A stretch of 64,000 bases of DNA from Vibrio jasicida CAIM 1864 = LMG 25398 (GTDB taxonomy: Bacteria > Pseudomonadota > Gammaproteobacteria > Enterobacterales > Vibrionaceae): the NCBI RefSeq assembly GCF_000400365.1, contig NZ_BAOG01000025.1, positions 124,001 through 188,000 of the forward strand, read 5' to 3'. This document shows positions 28,697 to 40,053 of this stretch, in pieces (the stretch's first letter is position 1; each line of letters opens with the position of its first letter). A program made the translations under genes and the position numbers. The notes under the pieces were generated by a model. It worked only from the letters and a program-made list of their open reading frames with translations. It made no database searches and was not told where the DNA came from.

Positions 28697-30198
28697 TACG
28701 CTTCCTTGGTCACTCGCATGACTTCTTCAAGTGAGGTAATGCCGCGGCTCACTTTGCTTAGGCCATCACTACGAATACTTGGTGTATGCTGACGGACAGC
28801 TTTTTCAATTTCTTGTTCACCTGCTTCGCTGTGAATTAACTCCTGAACTTGCTCATCCACCATCAGAAGTTCATGAATACCAGTACGACCACGATAGCCC
28901 TTCTGATTGCAGACTTCACATCCTGTCGCACGATGTAAAACCAGAGATTCATGCTCTTCCAAACCAAACAGTTTTTTCTGTTCTTTATCAGCTTCATAAG
29001 GCTCTTTACAGTCCGAACACAAGGTACGAACCAGACGTTGAGCAAGCACACCAAGCAATGAAGATGAAATGAGGAAAGGTTCGATGCCCATATCACGTAG
29101 ACGCGTAATAGCACCCACTGCCGTATTGGTGTGCAGCGTCGACATTACCAAGTGACCAGTCAGAGACGCTTGCACTGCAATCTGTGCAGTCTCTAAGTCA
29201 CGGATCTCACCGACCATCACCACGTCCGGGTCCTGACGAAGAATGGCACGTAAGCCGCGCGCAAACGTCATGTCGACTTTCGGGTTAACCTGCGTCTGGC
29301 CGATACCATCGATATCGAATTCGATTGGGTCTTCTACCGTCAGAATATTACGTTCGTTGCTGTTGATCTCTTGCAAGCCCGCGTACAAGGTCGTTGATTT
29401 GCCCGAACCTGTCGGACCGGTCACCAAGATGATACCGTGTGGACGTTGAATCAAGCGACCAAAGTTATCGTGCACCGATGGCGTCATACCCAAACTGTGT
29501 AAATCTAGACGCGTTGCGTTTTTGTCCAATAGACGCATTACCACACGCTCACCATGCGATGAAGGCATGGTAGAAACACGAACGTCTACTGCTCGACCAC
29601 CGATACGCAGAGAAATACGACCATCTTGAGGAACACGTTTTTCTGCGATATCTAGTTTTGCCATTACCTTCACACGAGAAACCAGCAAAGGCGCGAGTTT
29701 ACGGCTTGGGGTTAAGACTTCACGCAATACACCATCGACACGGAAACGAATTGACAGGGTTTTCTCGAACGTTTCGATATGAATATCCGATGCCCCTTCT
29801 TTGATCGCTTCACCGAGCATGGCATTGATCAATTTGATGATCGGCGCATCATCTTCAGACTCTAGCAAGTCCTCATCATGCGGCAGCTCTTCTGCCAATG
29901 AGAAAAAGTCATCACTGTCTGCACCAATGTCTTCCATCAACTGACGGGCTTCGGAAGAGTCGCGCTGGTAAGCTTCAGTTAGCTTTTTATCGAACGCTTC
30001 CTTGTCCATCGGTTGAGGAATAAAGTTTTGTTTCAGTACACGGCGTACTTCAACCAAAGCCGCAGGATTGAGCGGCTCGACGTAATACAGGATTGGAGGG
30101 CGCTCAGGGTGCTCCGTCTCCAATACCAGTTTAAAGCGGTTGGCAAAACTGAATGGCAGACGGCGCATGCTTGGCGCTGTGTCTAACATATCAACCAT
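28696..30198 (-). CDS. gspE: Type II secretion ATPase GspE (EpsE)
   Basis: Cytoplasmic AAA+ type traffic ATPase that powers the T2SS. The 500-residue product includes the N1 domain that binds GspL, Walker [10 protein letters not shown] at residues 261-269, Asp and His boxes ([21 protein letters not shown]), and a zinc-binding tetracysteine module (CSDC and CEVC, about 395-435). It is nearly collinear with V. cholerae EpsE apart from the first 80 residues. It overlaps gspD by 8 bp. Confidence 0.97.
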   Translation of the reverse strand: MVDMLDTAPSMRRLPFSFANRFKLVLETEHPERPPILYYVEPLNPAALVEVRRVLKQNFIPQPMDKEAFDKKLTEAYQRDSSEARQLMEDIGADSDDFFSLAEELPHDEDLLESEDDAPIIKLINAMLGEAIKEGASDIHIETFEKTLSIRFRVDGVLREVLTPSRKLAPLLVSRVKVMAKLDIAEKRVPQDGRISLRIGGRAVDVRVSTMPSSHGERVVMRLLDKNATRLDLHSLGMTPSVHDNFGRLIQRPHGIILVTGPTGSGKSTTLYAGLQEINSNERNILTVEDPIEFDIDGIGQTQVNPKVDMTFARGLRAILRQDPDVVMVGEIRDLETAQIAVQASLTGHLVMSTLHTNTAVGAITRLRDMGIEPFLISSSLLGVLAQRLVRTLCSDCKEPYEADKEQKKLFGLEEHESLVLHRATGCEVCNQKGYRGRTGIHELLMVDEQVQELIHSEAGEQEIEKAVRQHTPSIRSDGLSKVSRGITSLEEVMRVTKEA

Positions 30199-32218
30199 TA
30201 TTCTTTACCATCTGATCGATGAACGCTTGAATTTCAGCAGGGTGTTTACGATCTTCACCAAATTCAGGCATGACTGGAATCTTAGAGTCATCCATCAACT
30301 TCAAGCCTTCTTGCGCTTTATAAAGTTGCTCTGCACGAATGAAGTTGTACTTACGCTGAGTGATGCCATCTGCCGTCATACCATCGCGGATGATGGTTGG
30401 CTTGATAAATACCATAAGGTTACGTTTTTCTGTTTGAGTACTAGTCGACTTGAACAGTTGACCTATTACAGGAATATCACCCAGTAGCGGCACTTTCGAT
30501 TCACTTTCTAACGCACGCTCATCAACCAAACCACCCAGAACTAGCATCTGACCATCTTGAATCATCACAGAGGTATTCAACTGACGCTTCGCGAAACGTA
30601 CGTCCACCGCACCATTCGCGCCCAGAACGTTTGACACTTCCTGCTCAATAGTCAGTTGTACTGAATCACCTTCGTTGATTTGAGGTACGACTTTAAGTTT
30701 GATGCCAACTTCTTTACGGTCAACCGTTTGGAATGGGTTGTCGTTATTCGATCCGGCTGTCGAGCCTGTAATCACAGGCACTTCTTCACCAACGATGAAG
30801 GACGCTTCACCGTTATCCATCACTGTAATGCTTGGGGATGATAGAATGTTTGAGTTTGAATCTGATGAGACGGCACTGATCAACGCAGTCCAGTCACCCA
30901 TGACAATACTCATCGCTGCACCATTTACACCGCTAAGTGCAGATGCCAGAGTTGAGTAGTCACCAGATTCAGTAACGTCATATGGCGTACGTTCACCATC
31001 TGAGTTTGTGTAGTATTCAGTTCGTGTTTGATCTTTTGCTTCTTCAAGACCAACCATTACGCTACCAATTGACGCTCCAGAGTTGCCGTATTGAATAACC
31101 GCACCTGTTTCTAGGTTACCCCATTGAACGCCAAGATTGATGCCGTCGCCTTCAGACATTTCAACGATCAACGCTTCAATCAGAACTTGTGCACGACGGA
31201 TATCCAGTTGAGAAATCACGTCTTGTAGCGCCATCATGATATCTGGCGGCGCAGTCAGCACCAAAGAGTTAGTCGCTTCGTGAGCGGCAATCACCACTTC
31301 GCCACGTTGTGAACTTGATGCGCCTTTTTGACCCGCTTGCTTCTCAGCTTGTAAGTTGTCAGACACCCCTTTTAATACGTCAACCAAGTCTTCGGCTTTC
31401 GCATACTTGAGGTAAACCACGCGGTTATTACCTTTCGTCGCCATTTCAACGTCAAGTTGACGAATCAATCGTTTAAGGCGTGCTCGCACTTTGGGATCAC
31501 CAGAAATCAGGATTGAGTTGGTACGCTCATCAGCAACGATTTTAGGTTCAAGGAATTCAGGCGTACTTTTTTGATTCGTCGTTTTGTTCAGGGCCTCAAC
31601 GATACGAACCATCTCAGCAGCAGAAGCATTGCGTAGCTCGACTAATTCGATTTCTTTATCACCCGCTTGGTCAACCCGTTTAATGATTTCCGCAAGGCGG
31701 TTTACGACCGCGGCACGACCTGTGATCAAAATGATGTTAGCAGGGTCATAGTGCACTACGTTACCGGCACCCGCGTTATCAATCAGCTGACGCAGTAGTG
31801 GAGAAAGTTCGCGAACCGATACGTTACGAACCGCGACCACGCGAGTAATGACACTATCGCCTTTCGCACTGCCGTCGCCTAAGACTGGAATGGCAGATGT
31901 TTTTGAGTCTTTTGCTTTAATGACTTTAAGTACGCCGTTGTCCATTTCTACAACCGCATAGCCATACACCTCTAGCACGTTAAGGAAGAAGCTGTAGTAT
32001 TGCTCTTCATTAAGAACGTCATAGCTGCGTACGTCGATTTTGCCGCGTACTGACGGGTCAACGATGATGGTCTTTTCTAGGTTACGACCAACAATGTTGA
32101 TGAATTCTTGAATGTCAGTGCCTTTGAAGCTAGCACTAAAATCGTTCGCCATCGCACCCGGTGCGCAGAGAAGAGTCCCTGCAAGTAACCAAGCACTTTT
32201 GCTAAACCAATGTTTCAC
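30191..32218 (-). CDS. gspD: Type II secretion outer-membrane secretin GspD (EpsD)
   Basis: Forms the large outer-membrane channel. The 675-residue precursor has a signal peptide ending near AMA|NDF, followed by N0 (about 25-105), N1-N3 domains (about 120-345), the secretin barrel (about 365-600, with VPVITGS gate-region and the [12 protein letters not shown] motif) and an S-domain tail. Length and order match V. cholerae EpsD. Whether a pilotin is needed cannot be told here. Confidence 0.97.
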   Translation of the reverse strand: MKHWFSKSAWLLAGTLLCAPGAMANDFSASFKGTDIQEFINIVGRNLEKTIIVDPSVRGKIDVRSYDVLNEEQYYSFFLNVLEVYGYAVVEMDNGVLKVIKAKDSKTSAIPVLGDGSAKGDSVITRVVAVRNVSVRELSPLLRQLIDNAGAGNVVHYDPANIILITGRAAVVNRLAEIIKRVDQAGDKEIELVELRNASAAEMVRIVEALNKTTNQKSTPEFLEPKIVADERTNSILISGDPKVRARLKRLIRQLDVEMATKGNNRVVYLKYAKAEDLVDVLKGVSDNLQAEKQAGQKGASSSQRGEVVIAAHEATNSLVLTAPPDIMMALQDVISQLDIRRAQVLIEALIVEMSEGDGINLGVQWGNLETGAVIQYGNSGASIGSVMVGLEEAKDQTRTEYYTNSDGERTPYDVTESGDYSTLASALSGVNGAAMSIVMGDWTALISAVSSDSNSNILSSPSITVMDNGEASFIVGEEVPVITGSTAGSNNDNPFQTVDRKEVGIKLKVVPQINEGDSVQLTIEQEVSNVLGANGAVDVRFAKRQLNTSVMIQDGQMLVLGGLVDERALESESKVPLLGDIPVIGQLFKSTSTQTEKRNLMVFIKPTIIRDGMTADGITQRKYNFIRAEQLYKAQEGLKLMDDSKIPVMPEFGEDRKHPAEIQAFIDQMVKNNG

Positions 32219-32254
32219 GTATGTCTCCCTGAACTTACGCTGGTTGCCTAAGTA

Positions 32255-33178
32255 TTACAATTGGATGTAGATGTCGTACTGCTGACCATCACGGTCCACA
32301 GTCAAATTCAGTTCTTGCGGGTCGTTCATCACTTGCATCAGTTGTACTGAAGATGAAGGGTCACTTAAATCGATCCCATTTAGTTGCACCGCAATATCAC
32401 CAGGTTTTAGACCGACATCATTAAACAAAGCCGCATCACGACCTGGTGAGACGCGATAGCCGACAATTCCGCCGTCTTTCTTAACCGGAGAAATGTTGAT
32501 GTACTTAAATACGCTCTGCGGATCTTTTGCGATTTCCGCTCGAATTTGATCTAACTTTTCACCCACAGCAGAAGGTTGGTTTGCCTTCGCCGCTTGTGGT
32601 CTAGTTGCCTGACGAGTTTCAGACAGCTTTTTGTATTCAATCCCTTCAAGCATAAGGGTTTCATCTCGGCCTTGGTTGTCAATAATGACTCGATCCACCA
32701 ACACCGCTTTTAATTCTGCTCGCGTTCCATCAATTTCTTCGCCGATGCCATAAGTCGCTTGTTTGCCTCGGTTGGCAATCACCGCCAAGCTGGTTTTTGC
32801 GTTACTACTCGCAACCGCGCCAACTAACGTTAGGTTTAAGCGTGTTTTAGGCGCATCTTGCACGACAGGTTGTTCTACTACGACCGGCTTTTGCTCGGTG
32901 TACTTTCCGAATAAGTTGGCATTTTGGAGGGCATTGAAATCAATCGCGTCTTTTTTATTACCAGACACAACAGCACTTGCTGACGGTCTCCATTGAGTCA
33001 CATCAGAAGTTTGAGGCATTGCTAACCACACCACTTTACCGAGTATCCAACCTGTCATTGCTATAAATAGACAAGTAAGTAGCAAACTAAGTTTCGCTTG
33101 AATGGTATGATTGTTGGACTTGATCTGAGCCAGTAGCGGGCTGCTTGATAATCCTGCACTTAGCTCTAAACGCTTCAC
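32255..33178 (-). CDS. gspC: Type II secretion protein GspC (EpsC)
   Basis: Bitopic inner-membrane protein linking platform and secretin, and helping choose substrates. The 307-residue product has a TM helix (about 30-50), a Pro-rich linker, a homology region (about 95-185; NANLFGKY and LVGAVASS) and a C-terminal PDZ domain (about 205-305). It is the first gene of the leftward operon gspCDEFGHIJKLMN. The prepilin peptidase GspO is not in this window, as usual in vibrios, where it sits with the type IV pilus genes. Confidence 0.95.
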   Translation of the reverse strand: MKRLELSAGLSSSPLLAQIKSNNHTIQAKLSLLLTCLFIAMTGWILGKVVWLAMPQTSDVTQWRPSASAVVSGNKKDAIDFNALQNANLFGKYTEQKPVVVEQPVVQDAPKTRLNLTLVGAVASSNAKTSLAVIANRGKQATYGIGEEIDGTRAELKAVLVDRVIIDNQGRDETLMLEGIEYKKLSETRQATRPQAAKANQPSAVGEKLDQIRAEIAKDPQSVFKYINISPVKKDGGIVGYRVSPGRDAALFNDVGLKPGDIAVQLNGIDLSDPSSSVQLMQVMNDPQELNLTVDRDGQQYDIYIQL

Positions 33179-33281
33179 TGAATTGATTCCTTTATTCTTA
33201 CGTCTGTCAGCCTGAATCTAAATAAAGACAGCCGACTCTATCTTGCTAAAATTGCAATAAAATTACTACTCAACAAAGAGC

Positions 33282-33297
33282 AGTGAACTATATCACA
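33282..33297. promoter_or_regulatory. Candidate CRP site between gspC and hslR
   Basis: AGTGAACTATATCACA fits TGTGA-N6-TCACA with one mismatch. It lies 104 bp from the gspC start and 135 bp from hslR in their 253-bp divergent intergenic region, so either promoter could be the target. Confidence 0.45.
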
Positions 33298-33431
33298 ACT
33301 TATATTTCATACCTTTTTCTTATGCAGTTTTTGCCAACTCCCTTGAAAAAAATACGCCTTGGCACCATCTGTAGGTGAATAATCCACCAGCATTGCGCTA
33401 TCAGTGCAGTGATTAGATAGCATCGAGTTCT

Positions 33432-33818
33432 ATGAGTTCCGAAAATGAAGCCGTAAGGCTAGATAAATGGTTGTGGGCTGCCAGATTCTATAAAACCCGC
33501 TCTATCGCACGTAATATGGTCGATGGCGGTAAAGTCCACTATAATGGGCAACGAAGCAAACCAAGTAAAATCGTTGAGTTGGGCGCTGAGATTCGTCTTC
33601 GTCAAGGTAATGAAGAAAAAACGGTGATCATCGAAAAAATCTCTGATCGTCGCATGGGCGCACCCATCGCTCAAACGCTCTACCGCGAAACTGAAGACAG
33701 TGTTAATCAACGCGAAGAGTTCGCGAAACAACGTAAACTCAACGCCCACAACCCTAGTCCGGAACGCCGCCCAGATAAAAAGCAGCGCCGCGACATCATT
33801 AAGTTCAAACATCAATAA
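33432..33818 (+). CDS. hslR: Ribosome-associated heat shock protein Hsp15
   Basis: S4-domain RNA-binding protein that binds 50S subunits carrying stalled nascent chains and helps recycle them. The 128-residue product has the S4 fold (about 9-66; [16 protein letters not shown] and [14 protein letters not shown]) and a highly basic C-terminal tail. It is co-directional with hslO, 31 bp downstream, the same pair as E. coli hslR-hslO. Confidence 0.95.
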   Translation: MSSENEAVRLDKWLWAARFYKTRSIARNMVDGGKVHYNGQRSKPSKIVELGAEIRLRQGNEEKTVIIEKISDRRMGAPIAQTLYRETEDSVNQREEFAKQRKLNAHNPSPERRPDKKQRRDIIKFKHQ

Positions 33819-33849
33819 ACGCCGGAATTACCGACGAGGAAAGCACTCC

Positions 33850-34725
33850 ATGGCAAATAATGTTTTACACCGCTACCTATTTGAAGACCTTTCAGTTCGT
33901 GGCGAGTTGGTACAATTGGATGAAGCATACCAACGTATTATCTCCAGCAAGGAATATCCGGCAGCGCTGCAAAAACTGTTGGGTGAGCTACTCGTTTCAA
34001 CCACACTTTTAACGGCAACTTTGAAATTCGAAGGCTCAATCACGATCCAGCTGCAAGGTGACGGCCCTGTCTCTCTAGCAGTCATCAATGGCGATCATGA
34101 TCAAAAGATCCGCGGCGTTGCACGTTGGGAAGGCGATATCGCTGACAACGCGACACTGCACGAGATGATGGGTAAAGGTTACCTAGTGATCACCATCGAA
34201 CCGAAAAAAGGCGAGCGTTACCAAGGTGTCGTTGGCCTAGAAGGTGACACATTAGCTGAAGTTATCGAAGGCTACTTCGCAAACTCTGAACAGCTAAAAA
34301 CGCGTCTATGGATCCGCACTGGTGAACACGAAGGTAAAGCACACGCTGCTGGTATGATGATTCAAATCATGCCAGACGGCACTGGTGCACCAGAAGATTT
34401 CGATCACCTAGAGCAACTGACAGACACAGTGAAGAACGAAGAGCTGTTCACGCTACCTGCGAACGAACTGCTATACCGTCTATATAACCAAGACACCGTT
34501 CGTCTTTACGAACCTCAACCAGTCGAATTCCATTGTGGTTGTTCTCGTGAGCGCAGTGGTGCAGCAATCATTACCGTAGACCGTGCTGAAATTAATGACA
34601 TTTTGGCCGAAGAAGGATCAGTTTCTTTACATTGTGATTACTGTGGCACGTCATACTCGTTTGATGAATCAGAGATTACCGAACTCTATGCGCAAGCGGC
34701 TCCTGAAAAGAAAACCCTGCATTAA
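33850..34725 (+). CDS. hslO: Redox-regulated holdase chaperone Hsp33
   Basis: Cytosolic chaperone switched on by oxidation. The 291-residue protein has an N-terminal substrate-binding domain ([20 protein letters not shown], and [10 protein letters not shown]) and a C-terminal zinc switch with all four cysteines: Cys229 and Cys231 (CxC) and Cys262 and Cys265 (CxxC). The ATG at 33850 lies 9 nt after GAGGA. The longer frame to 33700 overlaps hslR and is not credible. Confidence 0.96.
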   Translation: MANNVLHRYLFEDLSVRGELVQLDEAYQRIISSKEYPAALQKLLGELLVSTTLLTATLKFEGSITIQLQGDGPVSLAVINGDHDQKIRGVARWEGDIADNATLHEMMGKGYLVITIEPKKGERYQGVVGLEGDTLAEVIEGYFANSEQLKTRLWIRTGEHEGKAHAAGMMIQIMPDGTGAPEDFDHLEQLTDTVKNEELFTLPANELLYRLYNQDTVRLYEPQPVEFHCGCSRERSGAAIITVDRAEINDILAEEGSVSLHCDYCGTSYSFDESEITELYAQAAPEKKTLH

Positions 34726-34761
34726 TTTTCATAGCTTAGCAAGCCTGTAATTTACCTTTCA

Positions 34762-34788
34762 AAAGGCCAGCATCACGCTGGCCTTTTT
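34762..34788 (+). terminator. Rho-independent terminator after hslO
   Basis: Stem AAAGGCCAGC/GCTGGCCTTT, 5-base loop, T5. Confidence 0.92.
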
Positions 34789-35062
34789 GTGATCTAACCC
34801 TCGTAATACCTAGCCTCACACGTAATAAAGCAACCGCTTAATTTTAAGTAATTAATAATTCTTTTGGCCTAGCGCAAAGGTTTGCGCGCACGATAAACTA
34901 TTCGTACCGATATGTGACGGGTTACCTAAAACCTTACTGAAATCATGGATAATTTTTGAGCTACATCCCTGTTTTCTCCCCGCCCCGTTGCTAGCATGGT
35001 GAGCAGATAAAAATTAAAACATTATTACAAAATCCCTACAAAAATCCTTATAAGGAGCACCT
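34789..35062 (+). promoter_or_regulatory. pckA upstream region with a 16-bp palindrome
   Basis: AT-rich non-coding region between the hslO terminator and pckA. It holds a dyad GCGCAAAGGTTTGCGC at 34872-34887, similar to LacI-family operators but with a GG centre in place of CG. I see no convincing -35/-10 pair or CRP site. A good ribosome-binding site (AAGGAG) precedes the pckA ATG. Confidence 0.4.
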
Positions 35063-36691
35063 ATGACCGTTATGGAACATACAAAGGCTGCAACACTTGA
35101 TCTAACCAAACACGGACTGCACAACGTTAAAGAGGTTGTTCGCAACCCAAGCTACGAAATGCTATTCGAGGAAGAGACCCGTGCTGACCTGACAGGTTAT
35201 GAACGTGGTGTCGTTACGGAACTCGGCGCGGTTGCCGTAGACACTGGTATCTTCACTGGTCGCTCACCAAAAGATAAGTACATCGTAAAAGATGCAACCA
35301 CAGAAGAGCACATGTGGTGGACTTCTGATGCAGTAAAAAACGACAACAAAGCCATCAACAAAGAAGTGTGGGACGATCTAAAAGAGCTCGTGACCAACCA
35401 GCTTTCTGGTAAACGCCTATTTGTGATTGACGGTTATTGTGGTGCAAACCCAGACACTCGTTTGAGTATTCGAGTGATTACAGAAGTCGCATGGCAAGCG
35501 CACTTCGTGAAAAACATGTTTATCCGTCCAACAGAAGAAGAGTTGGCAACGTTTGAACCTGATTTCGTCGTAATGAACGGTGCGAAGTGCACGAACGACA
35601 AGTGGGAAGAACAAGGTCTGAACTCTGAAAACTTCACGGTGTTCAACCTAACAGAGCGTATGCAACTGATCGGTGGTACTTGGTACGGCGGTGAAATGAA
35701 GAAAGGCATGTTCGCCATGATGAACTACTTCCTTCCGCTGAAAGACATCGCATCAATGCACTGTAGTGCAAACATGGGCGAAGAAGGCGATGTAGCAATT
35801 TTCTTCGGTCTATCTGGCACAGGTAAAACAACGCTATCTACAGACCCTAAACGTGCACTGATTGGTGATGATGAGCACGGTTGGGATGACGACGGCGTAT
35901 TCAACTTCGAAGGTGGCTGTTACGCGAAAACCATCAAACTATCGAAAGAAGCTGAGCCTGATATCTACAACGCAATCCGCCGCGATGCACTATTAGAGAA
36001 CGTTACAGTTCGTAGTGATGGTTCTATCGACTTTGATGATGGGTCTAAGACAGAGAACACTCGTGTTTCTTACCCACTGCATCACATCGACAACATTGTT
36101 AAGCCAGTATCAAAAGGCGGTCACGCGAATAAGGTGATCTTCCTATCAGCAGACGCATTCGGCGTACTACCTCCGGTTTCTAAACTGACTCCTGAGCAAA
36201 CTAAGTACCACTTCTTGTCTGGCTTTACCGCTAAACTAGCCGGTACAGAACGTGGCATCACTGAACCAACACCAACCTTCTCGGCATGTTTCGGGGCAGC
36301 GTTCTTAACCCTACACCCAACTAAGTACGCAGAAGTACTGGTTAAACGCATGGAAGCAGCTGGCGCAGAAGCTTACCTAGTCAACACTGGTTGGAACGGC
36401 AGCGGCAAGCGTATTTCTATCCAAGATACACGCGGCATTATCGATGCAATCCTTGACGGCTCAATTGAAGATGCGAAAACCAAGCATATTCCTATCTTCA
36501 ACCTAGAGGTGCCAACTTCACTTCCAGGTGTCGATCCAAGCATCCTTGACCCACGTGAGACTTACGTTGATCCACTTCAATGGGAAAGCAAAGCGAAAGA
36601 TTTGGCAGAACGCTTCATCAACAACTTTGATAAGTACACTGACAATGCTGAAGGCCAATCTTTGGTGGCAGCAGGACCTCAGTTGGATTAA
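35063..36691 (+). CDS. pckA: Phosphoenolpyruvate carboxykinase (ATP)
   Basis: Gluconeogenic enzyme converting oxaloacetate and ATP to phosphoenolpyruvate, CO2 and ADP. The 542-residue protein has the ATP-type PEPCK signatures: kinase-1a loop [11 protein letters not shown], metal and substrate residues in [24 protein letters not shown], and the NTGWNGSG-(K)RI segment. Length matches E. coli PckA (540). It is monocistronic, between its own promoter region and a terminator, and would be needed for growth on amino acids and organic acids. Confidence 0.97.
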   Translation: MTVMEHTKAATLDLTKHGLHNVKEVVRNPSYEMLFEEETRADLTGYERGVVTELGAVAVDTGIFTGRSPKDKYIVKDATTEEHMWWTSDAVKNDNKAINKEVWDDLKELVTNQLSGKRLFVIDGYCGANPDTRLSIRVITEVAWQAHFVKNMFIRPTEEELATFEPDFVVMNGAKCTNDKWEEQGLNSENFTVFNLTERMQLIGGTWYGGEMKKGMFAMMNYFLPLKDIASMHCSANMGEEGDVAIFFGLSGTGKTTLSTDPKRALIGDDEHGWDDDGVFNFEGGCYAKTIKLSKEAEPDIYNAIRRDALLENVTVRSDGSIDFDDGSKTENTRVSYPLHHIDNIVKPVSKGGHANKVIFLSADAFGVLPPVSKLTPEQTKYHFLSGFTAKLAGTERGITEPTPTFSACFGAAFLTLHPTKYAEVLVKRMEAAGAEAYLVNTGWNGSGKRISIQDTRGIIDAILDGSIEDAKTKHIPIFNLEVPTSLPGVDPSILDPRETYVDPLQWESKAKDLAERFINNFDKYTDNAEGQSLVAAGPQLD

Positions 36692-36735
36692 ACCATCAAC
36701 GAAGTCTGCGTGACTTAGCTACAAAAATAATCGTC

Positions 36736-36761
36736 AAGCCCCTCTTTTGAGGGGCTTTTTA
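36736..36761 (+). terminator. Rho-independent terminator after pckA
   Basis: Perfect 9-bp stem AAGCCCCTC/GAGGGGCTT, TTTT loop, T tract. Confidence 0.93.
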
Positions 36762-36865
36762 TTGAATCCCACCCCAGATTGATACAAGCTTAAGCCTATC
36801 TAGGTTGCTCAAGAGACATATCTTCATCGGGTTAACCATTATTTTGCGCACAGGTTTTGGCAAGG

Positions 36866-39043
36866 ATGAAAACAGCAGGTCGAATTCTAATTCTTATATT
36901 CGTATTGGCGATCGCGGTACCAACTGCTTTTATCGCCTTACTGACGACCTCGTACTCCAAACAAACCTGGAACCTGCTGTCAGAGTCGACTGAGCTCCCT
37001 TTGCAAGCAGAAAGTGTCCAATACGAATTTCCTTACCACCTGAAACTGCAAGGCGTCACATCAAAAGATAAACAATGGCCTTATATCGAACAAGTTGATG
37101 TCTGGCTCAACCCCGATGTTCGTCACAATGGAAAGTGGGTTGTCGATAGTTTGCTTATTGATGGTCTGAGCTTGCAACAAGGCATGCCGACTCTCCCTCA
37201 ATTAACAAATGTCCAATTTCATCAGGTGGCGCTAAAAAACCTCGATTATGCGGATGACGCATTCAGTATTAATGGTTTAAGTCTACAAATCCAAGATCCA
37301 CAATGGAATGGCAAGGACCAACTCGTTCCTTTCGGTGCAATCCAACTGTCTGCCGAGCAGTGGTACTGGAATGGTGAGACCTTTAACAATGTTTTGGTCG
37401 ATGTCGATTATAAAGCACAGGACAGCACCCTTTACGGCGCGTCGTTTAATTGGCGAGACAGTGAGATTTCAGGCCAAGGTGAGCACTATCCACAAGGTTG
37501 GTCGCTGGTGAATGTCACTGTTGACAGGCTCAAAATCAACAACACTCAGTTACAATCCTTGTTAGCGAAACAATGGCATGCTCTACCGATTAACATAAGT
37601 CACATTAACAGCCTCGACCTACTGAATGCAGACGTGGAATACGGAGATTGGCATTGGCAGAATTTAGAATTGTCGGTAGAAGATGCATCTCTCCCATTGT
37701 CATTGTGGAATACAACAGCACAAATATCTCTGCAAGCTGACAGCGTCAGTTTCCAAGATCAAACCGCGGTTGAGCCTCGCTTGAATGCTCAATTCAAGCC
37801 AGGATCCATTCAACTGCAAGAACTAAGCTTAGATTGGCAACAGGGTACCGTTCAGATATCAGGCGAGTTTGAGCCAGAGCATTGGAAAATTAACAACGCC
37901 ACCATCACTGGATTAAAATGGGCAATCCATCCAGGAGATAAAACCGATTGGTGGCAAACAACGACAGAGAAGCTTCAGCAAGTCGATGTTAAGCAGTTAG
38001 AGATTGAACGCAGTCAAGTAATCCAGTTATCCAAACAACCTTACTGGCAGCTTTCTGGCTTGAATTTGGAGGGTGACCAGCTCGAAGTCAAACACAGCAA
38101 TGGTCACTGGGGTATTTGGAATGGCAAGCTTGATGCAAGCGTCGTGAATGCCAGTTACGATCAAGTCCTTTCCTCGCATGCTGCGATCGCAACCCAAAGT
38201 GAAAATGGCTTCTGGCAGCTAACACGTTTGTTTGCGCCATTAGAGCAAGGCTATATCGAAGGCTTGGGGCAAATCGATCTCAGTACCACCAGTCAACCAT
38301 GGGCACTAAACCTCAATGCAGATGGTATTCCCCTGCAATTACTTCACTCATACTTACCAACAGCACTTGCGGTCAATGGCTTCTCTGACTTAAGTCTCGA
38401 TTTAAAAGGATTGGCGGGCGATCAAAACATGCTTTCTTACAGCTTATCGGGAGAAGTCGAAGCCAACTTGCGTGATACCACCTTGAAATCGCAAGCGGAC
38501 GATTCACTAAAGTCAGTCACTTTCAGCCCATTACGACTGCAAGCTCAGCGAGGCGAAGTAAAGCTTCAACCAGTGACCATTTCCGGCAAAGCCATTTCGG
38601 GTAACCTATCGGGTGAGTTTGATATGGCGAATAACCCACTGAGCGGTGTGATTTATCAGCTCAAAGAAGTGTGTGGAAAAGTTCAAGGTGACATATTGAG
38701 TGGCGACGTCGAAACCAATGAATGTGCAATTAAGCCAAAGAAGACTGAGTCAATCGAATCAGAAAAGCCTTCATCGAAAGTAACAAGCAGCAAAACGATT
38801 GACGCAATTAATCTAGAGCACCATGAAGAAGAACTGAGCGAAGAAGTGGTCGAAGAGGAAGAGCCTCACGCAACGGTGCACTCAGAAGAGCAACTTATCT
38901 CTAATCAAGAAGACTCGACTAAAGGTCCAGTTAAAGAAAGCGCGGCAGAAACTAACGCTGCCCCGCAAGGCCGTGACCTAACATCTGAAAAAGGCGCATC
39001 TACAAACACAGACGCGCCACAAGAAACACTAACAGCTGAGTAA
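36866..39043 (+). CDS. AsmA-family envelope protein
   Basis: Probable inner-membrane-anchored periplasmic protein of the AsmA-like group, whose members bridge the envelope and affect phospholipid transport and outer-membrane assembly. From the ATG at 36866 the product is 725 residues: an N-terminal TM helix (about 4-28), a long beta-rich region and a conserved C-terminal AsmA block (about 510-620; LNGFSDLSLDLKGLAG-like and SGNLSGEFDMANNPLSGV). The last 90 residues are a Glu/Ser/Thr-rich low-complexity tail. A TTG at 36857 is an alternative start. The 3' end overlaps the convergent yiiD gene by 15 bp. Confidence 0.78.
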   Translation: MKTAGRILILIFVLAIAVPTAFIALLTTSYSKQTWNLLSESTELPLQAESVQYEFPYHLKLQGVTSKDKQWPYIEQVDVWLNPDVRHNGKWVVDSLLIDGLSLQQGMPTLPQLTNVQFHQVALKNLDYADDAFSINGLSLQIQDPQWNGKDQLVPFGAIQLSAEQWYWNGETFNNVLVDVDYKAQDSTLYGASFNWRDSEISGQGEHYPQGWSLVNVTVDRLKINNTQLQSLLAKQWHALPINISHINSLDLLNADVEYGDWHWQNLELSVEDASLPLSLWNTTAQISLQADSVSFQDQTAVEPRLNAQFKPGSIQLQELSLDWQQGTVQISGEFEPEHWKINNATITGLKWAIHPGDKTDWWQTTTEKLQQVDVKQLEIERSQVIQLSKQPYWQLSGLNLEGDQLEVKHSNGHWGIWNGKLDASVVNASYDQVLSSHAAIATQSENGFWQLTRLFAPLEQGYIEGLGQIDLSTTSQPWALNLNADGIPLQLLHSYLPTALAVNGFSDLSLDLKGLAGDQNMLSYSLSGEVEANLRDTTLKSQADDSLKSVTFSPLRLQAQRGEVKLQPVTISGKAISGNLSGEFDMANNPLSGVIYQLKEVCGKVQGDILSGDVETNECAIKPKKTESIESEKPSSKVTSSKTIDAINLEHHEEELSEEVVEEEEPHATVHSEEQLISNQEDSTKGPVKESAAETNAAPQGRDLTSEKGASTNTDAPQETLTAE

Positions 39044-39946
39044 CTTAGAGTAATTCGGTAGCAGCATGTAAGTACCAACAAAGTCCACTGCTGGTACGTC
39101 ACCACTGTAAATCACCACATGAATAACAATGCGCGCTTTACGTCCTGACGCAAGCCTGTCCAAATCACCACTAATACCATCAAGTGAGGTACTCGCCACA
39201 GGATTCTGCTCAACCGGATGGCGATAGCGAATCGAACTGTCTGCCAACACGATATCGCCGTGCAAACCACGCTCTTTCATCAACAACCACGTCATACCCC
39301 ACCCCGTCAATGTCGCCAGAGTAAAGGCAGAGCCTGCAAACATGGTGTTATGCGGATTCAAGTTTGGATTGAGCTGTGCGCTACACTCAAACTGGTAACC
39401 CGTGTATTGATTGATTTTGATCCCCATCTTATCTGCAATTGGGATCTGCGCTTCCCAGCGTTCTTGTAGCTCGGTACACCAGTCGGGACGGCGAAGTACA
39501 TCAGCCATTGGGTCAAGGTGTTTGACCATCTGTTGGTGGCGCACCGGTCCACGTTCATCGGTCAGTTCACCTCTTCGCTCAAAACCGTTCTTTTCGTAGA
39601 AGGCAATCGCATCTTCACGCGCATTACACACCAAACGCTTCGCGCCTTCTTGACGCGCCAGAGATTCCAACGCCACGAGCACTAATGAGCCCATGCCTTT
39701 GCTACGACGGTTATTTTTCACTGCCATGTAGCGGATCTGACCATCATTATCTGGGGTAATGTACAAACGACCAATTGCCATAGGGCGGCCACGACTGTCA
39801 GTAATCATGCGATGATGGCTCATGCCATCGTACTCATCACGCTCTGATCCTATCGGCATACGCCAAGGTTCACGTAGCAATTGCCAGCGAAATTGATAGT
39901 ACTTATTGAGCTGATTTTCTGTTTTTGGAGTTATGAGTTTGAACAT
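39029..39946 (-). CDS. yiiD: GNAT acetyltransferase-thioesterase fusion (YiiD type)
   Basis: Two-domain protein: an N-terminal GNAT fold (about 1-150; IRYMAVKNNRRSKGMGSLVLVALE is the acetyl-CoA-binding motif A region) and a C-terminal hotdog thioesterase-like domain (about 160-300; NPHNTMFAGSAFTLATLTGWG, DSSIRYRHPV). The 305-residue product aligns along its length with E. coli YiiD, linked to fatty acid synthesis initiation. It is downstream of dtd and yihY, as in E. coli, but separated from dtd by a hairpin. Its 3' end overlaps the AsmA-family gene. Confidence 0.88.
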   Translation of the reverse strand: MFKLITPKTENQLNKYYQFRWQLLREPWRMPIGSERDEYDGMSHHRMITDSRGRPMAIGRLYITPDNDGQIRYMAVKNNRRSKGMGSLVLVALESLARQEGAKRLVCNAREDAIAFYEKNGFERRGELTDERGPVRHQQMVKHLDPMADVLRRPDWCTELQERWEAQIPIADKMGIKINQYTGYQFECSAQLNPNLNPHNTMFAGSAFTLATLTGWGMTWLLMKERGLHGDIVLADSSIRYRHPVEQNPVASTSLDGISGDLDRLASGRKARIVIHVVIYSGDVPAVDFVGTYMLLPNYSKLLSC

Positions 39947-39987
39947 ATCAATCCTTGAAAGTACAAATCAAATGAAAGCCTTAGGAG

Positions 39988-40020
39988 AAAACACCCAAGC
40001 AAATTCAATTCGCTTGGGCT
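39988..40020 (-). terminator. Stem-loop between dtd and yiiD
   Basis: CCCAAGC (39994-40000) pairs with GCTTGGG (40012-40018). On the minus strand it is followed by TGTTTTC, so it may partly terminate transcription from dtd. Confidence 0.55.
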
Positions 40021-40053
40021 TAAAGCTTAGACCATGATATTGGAGTTACCAGA

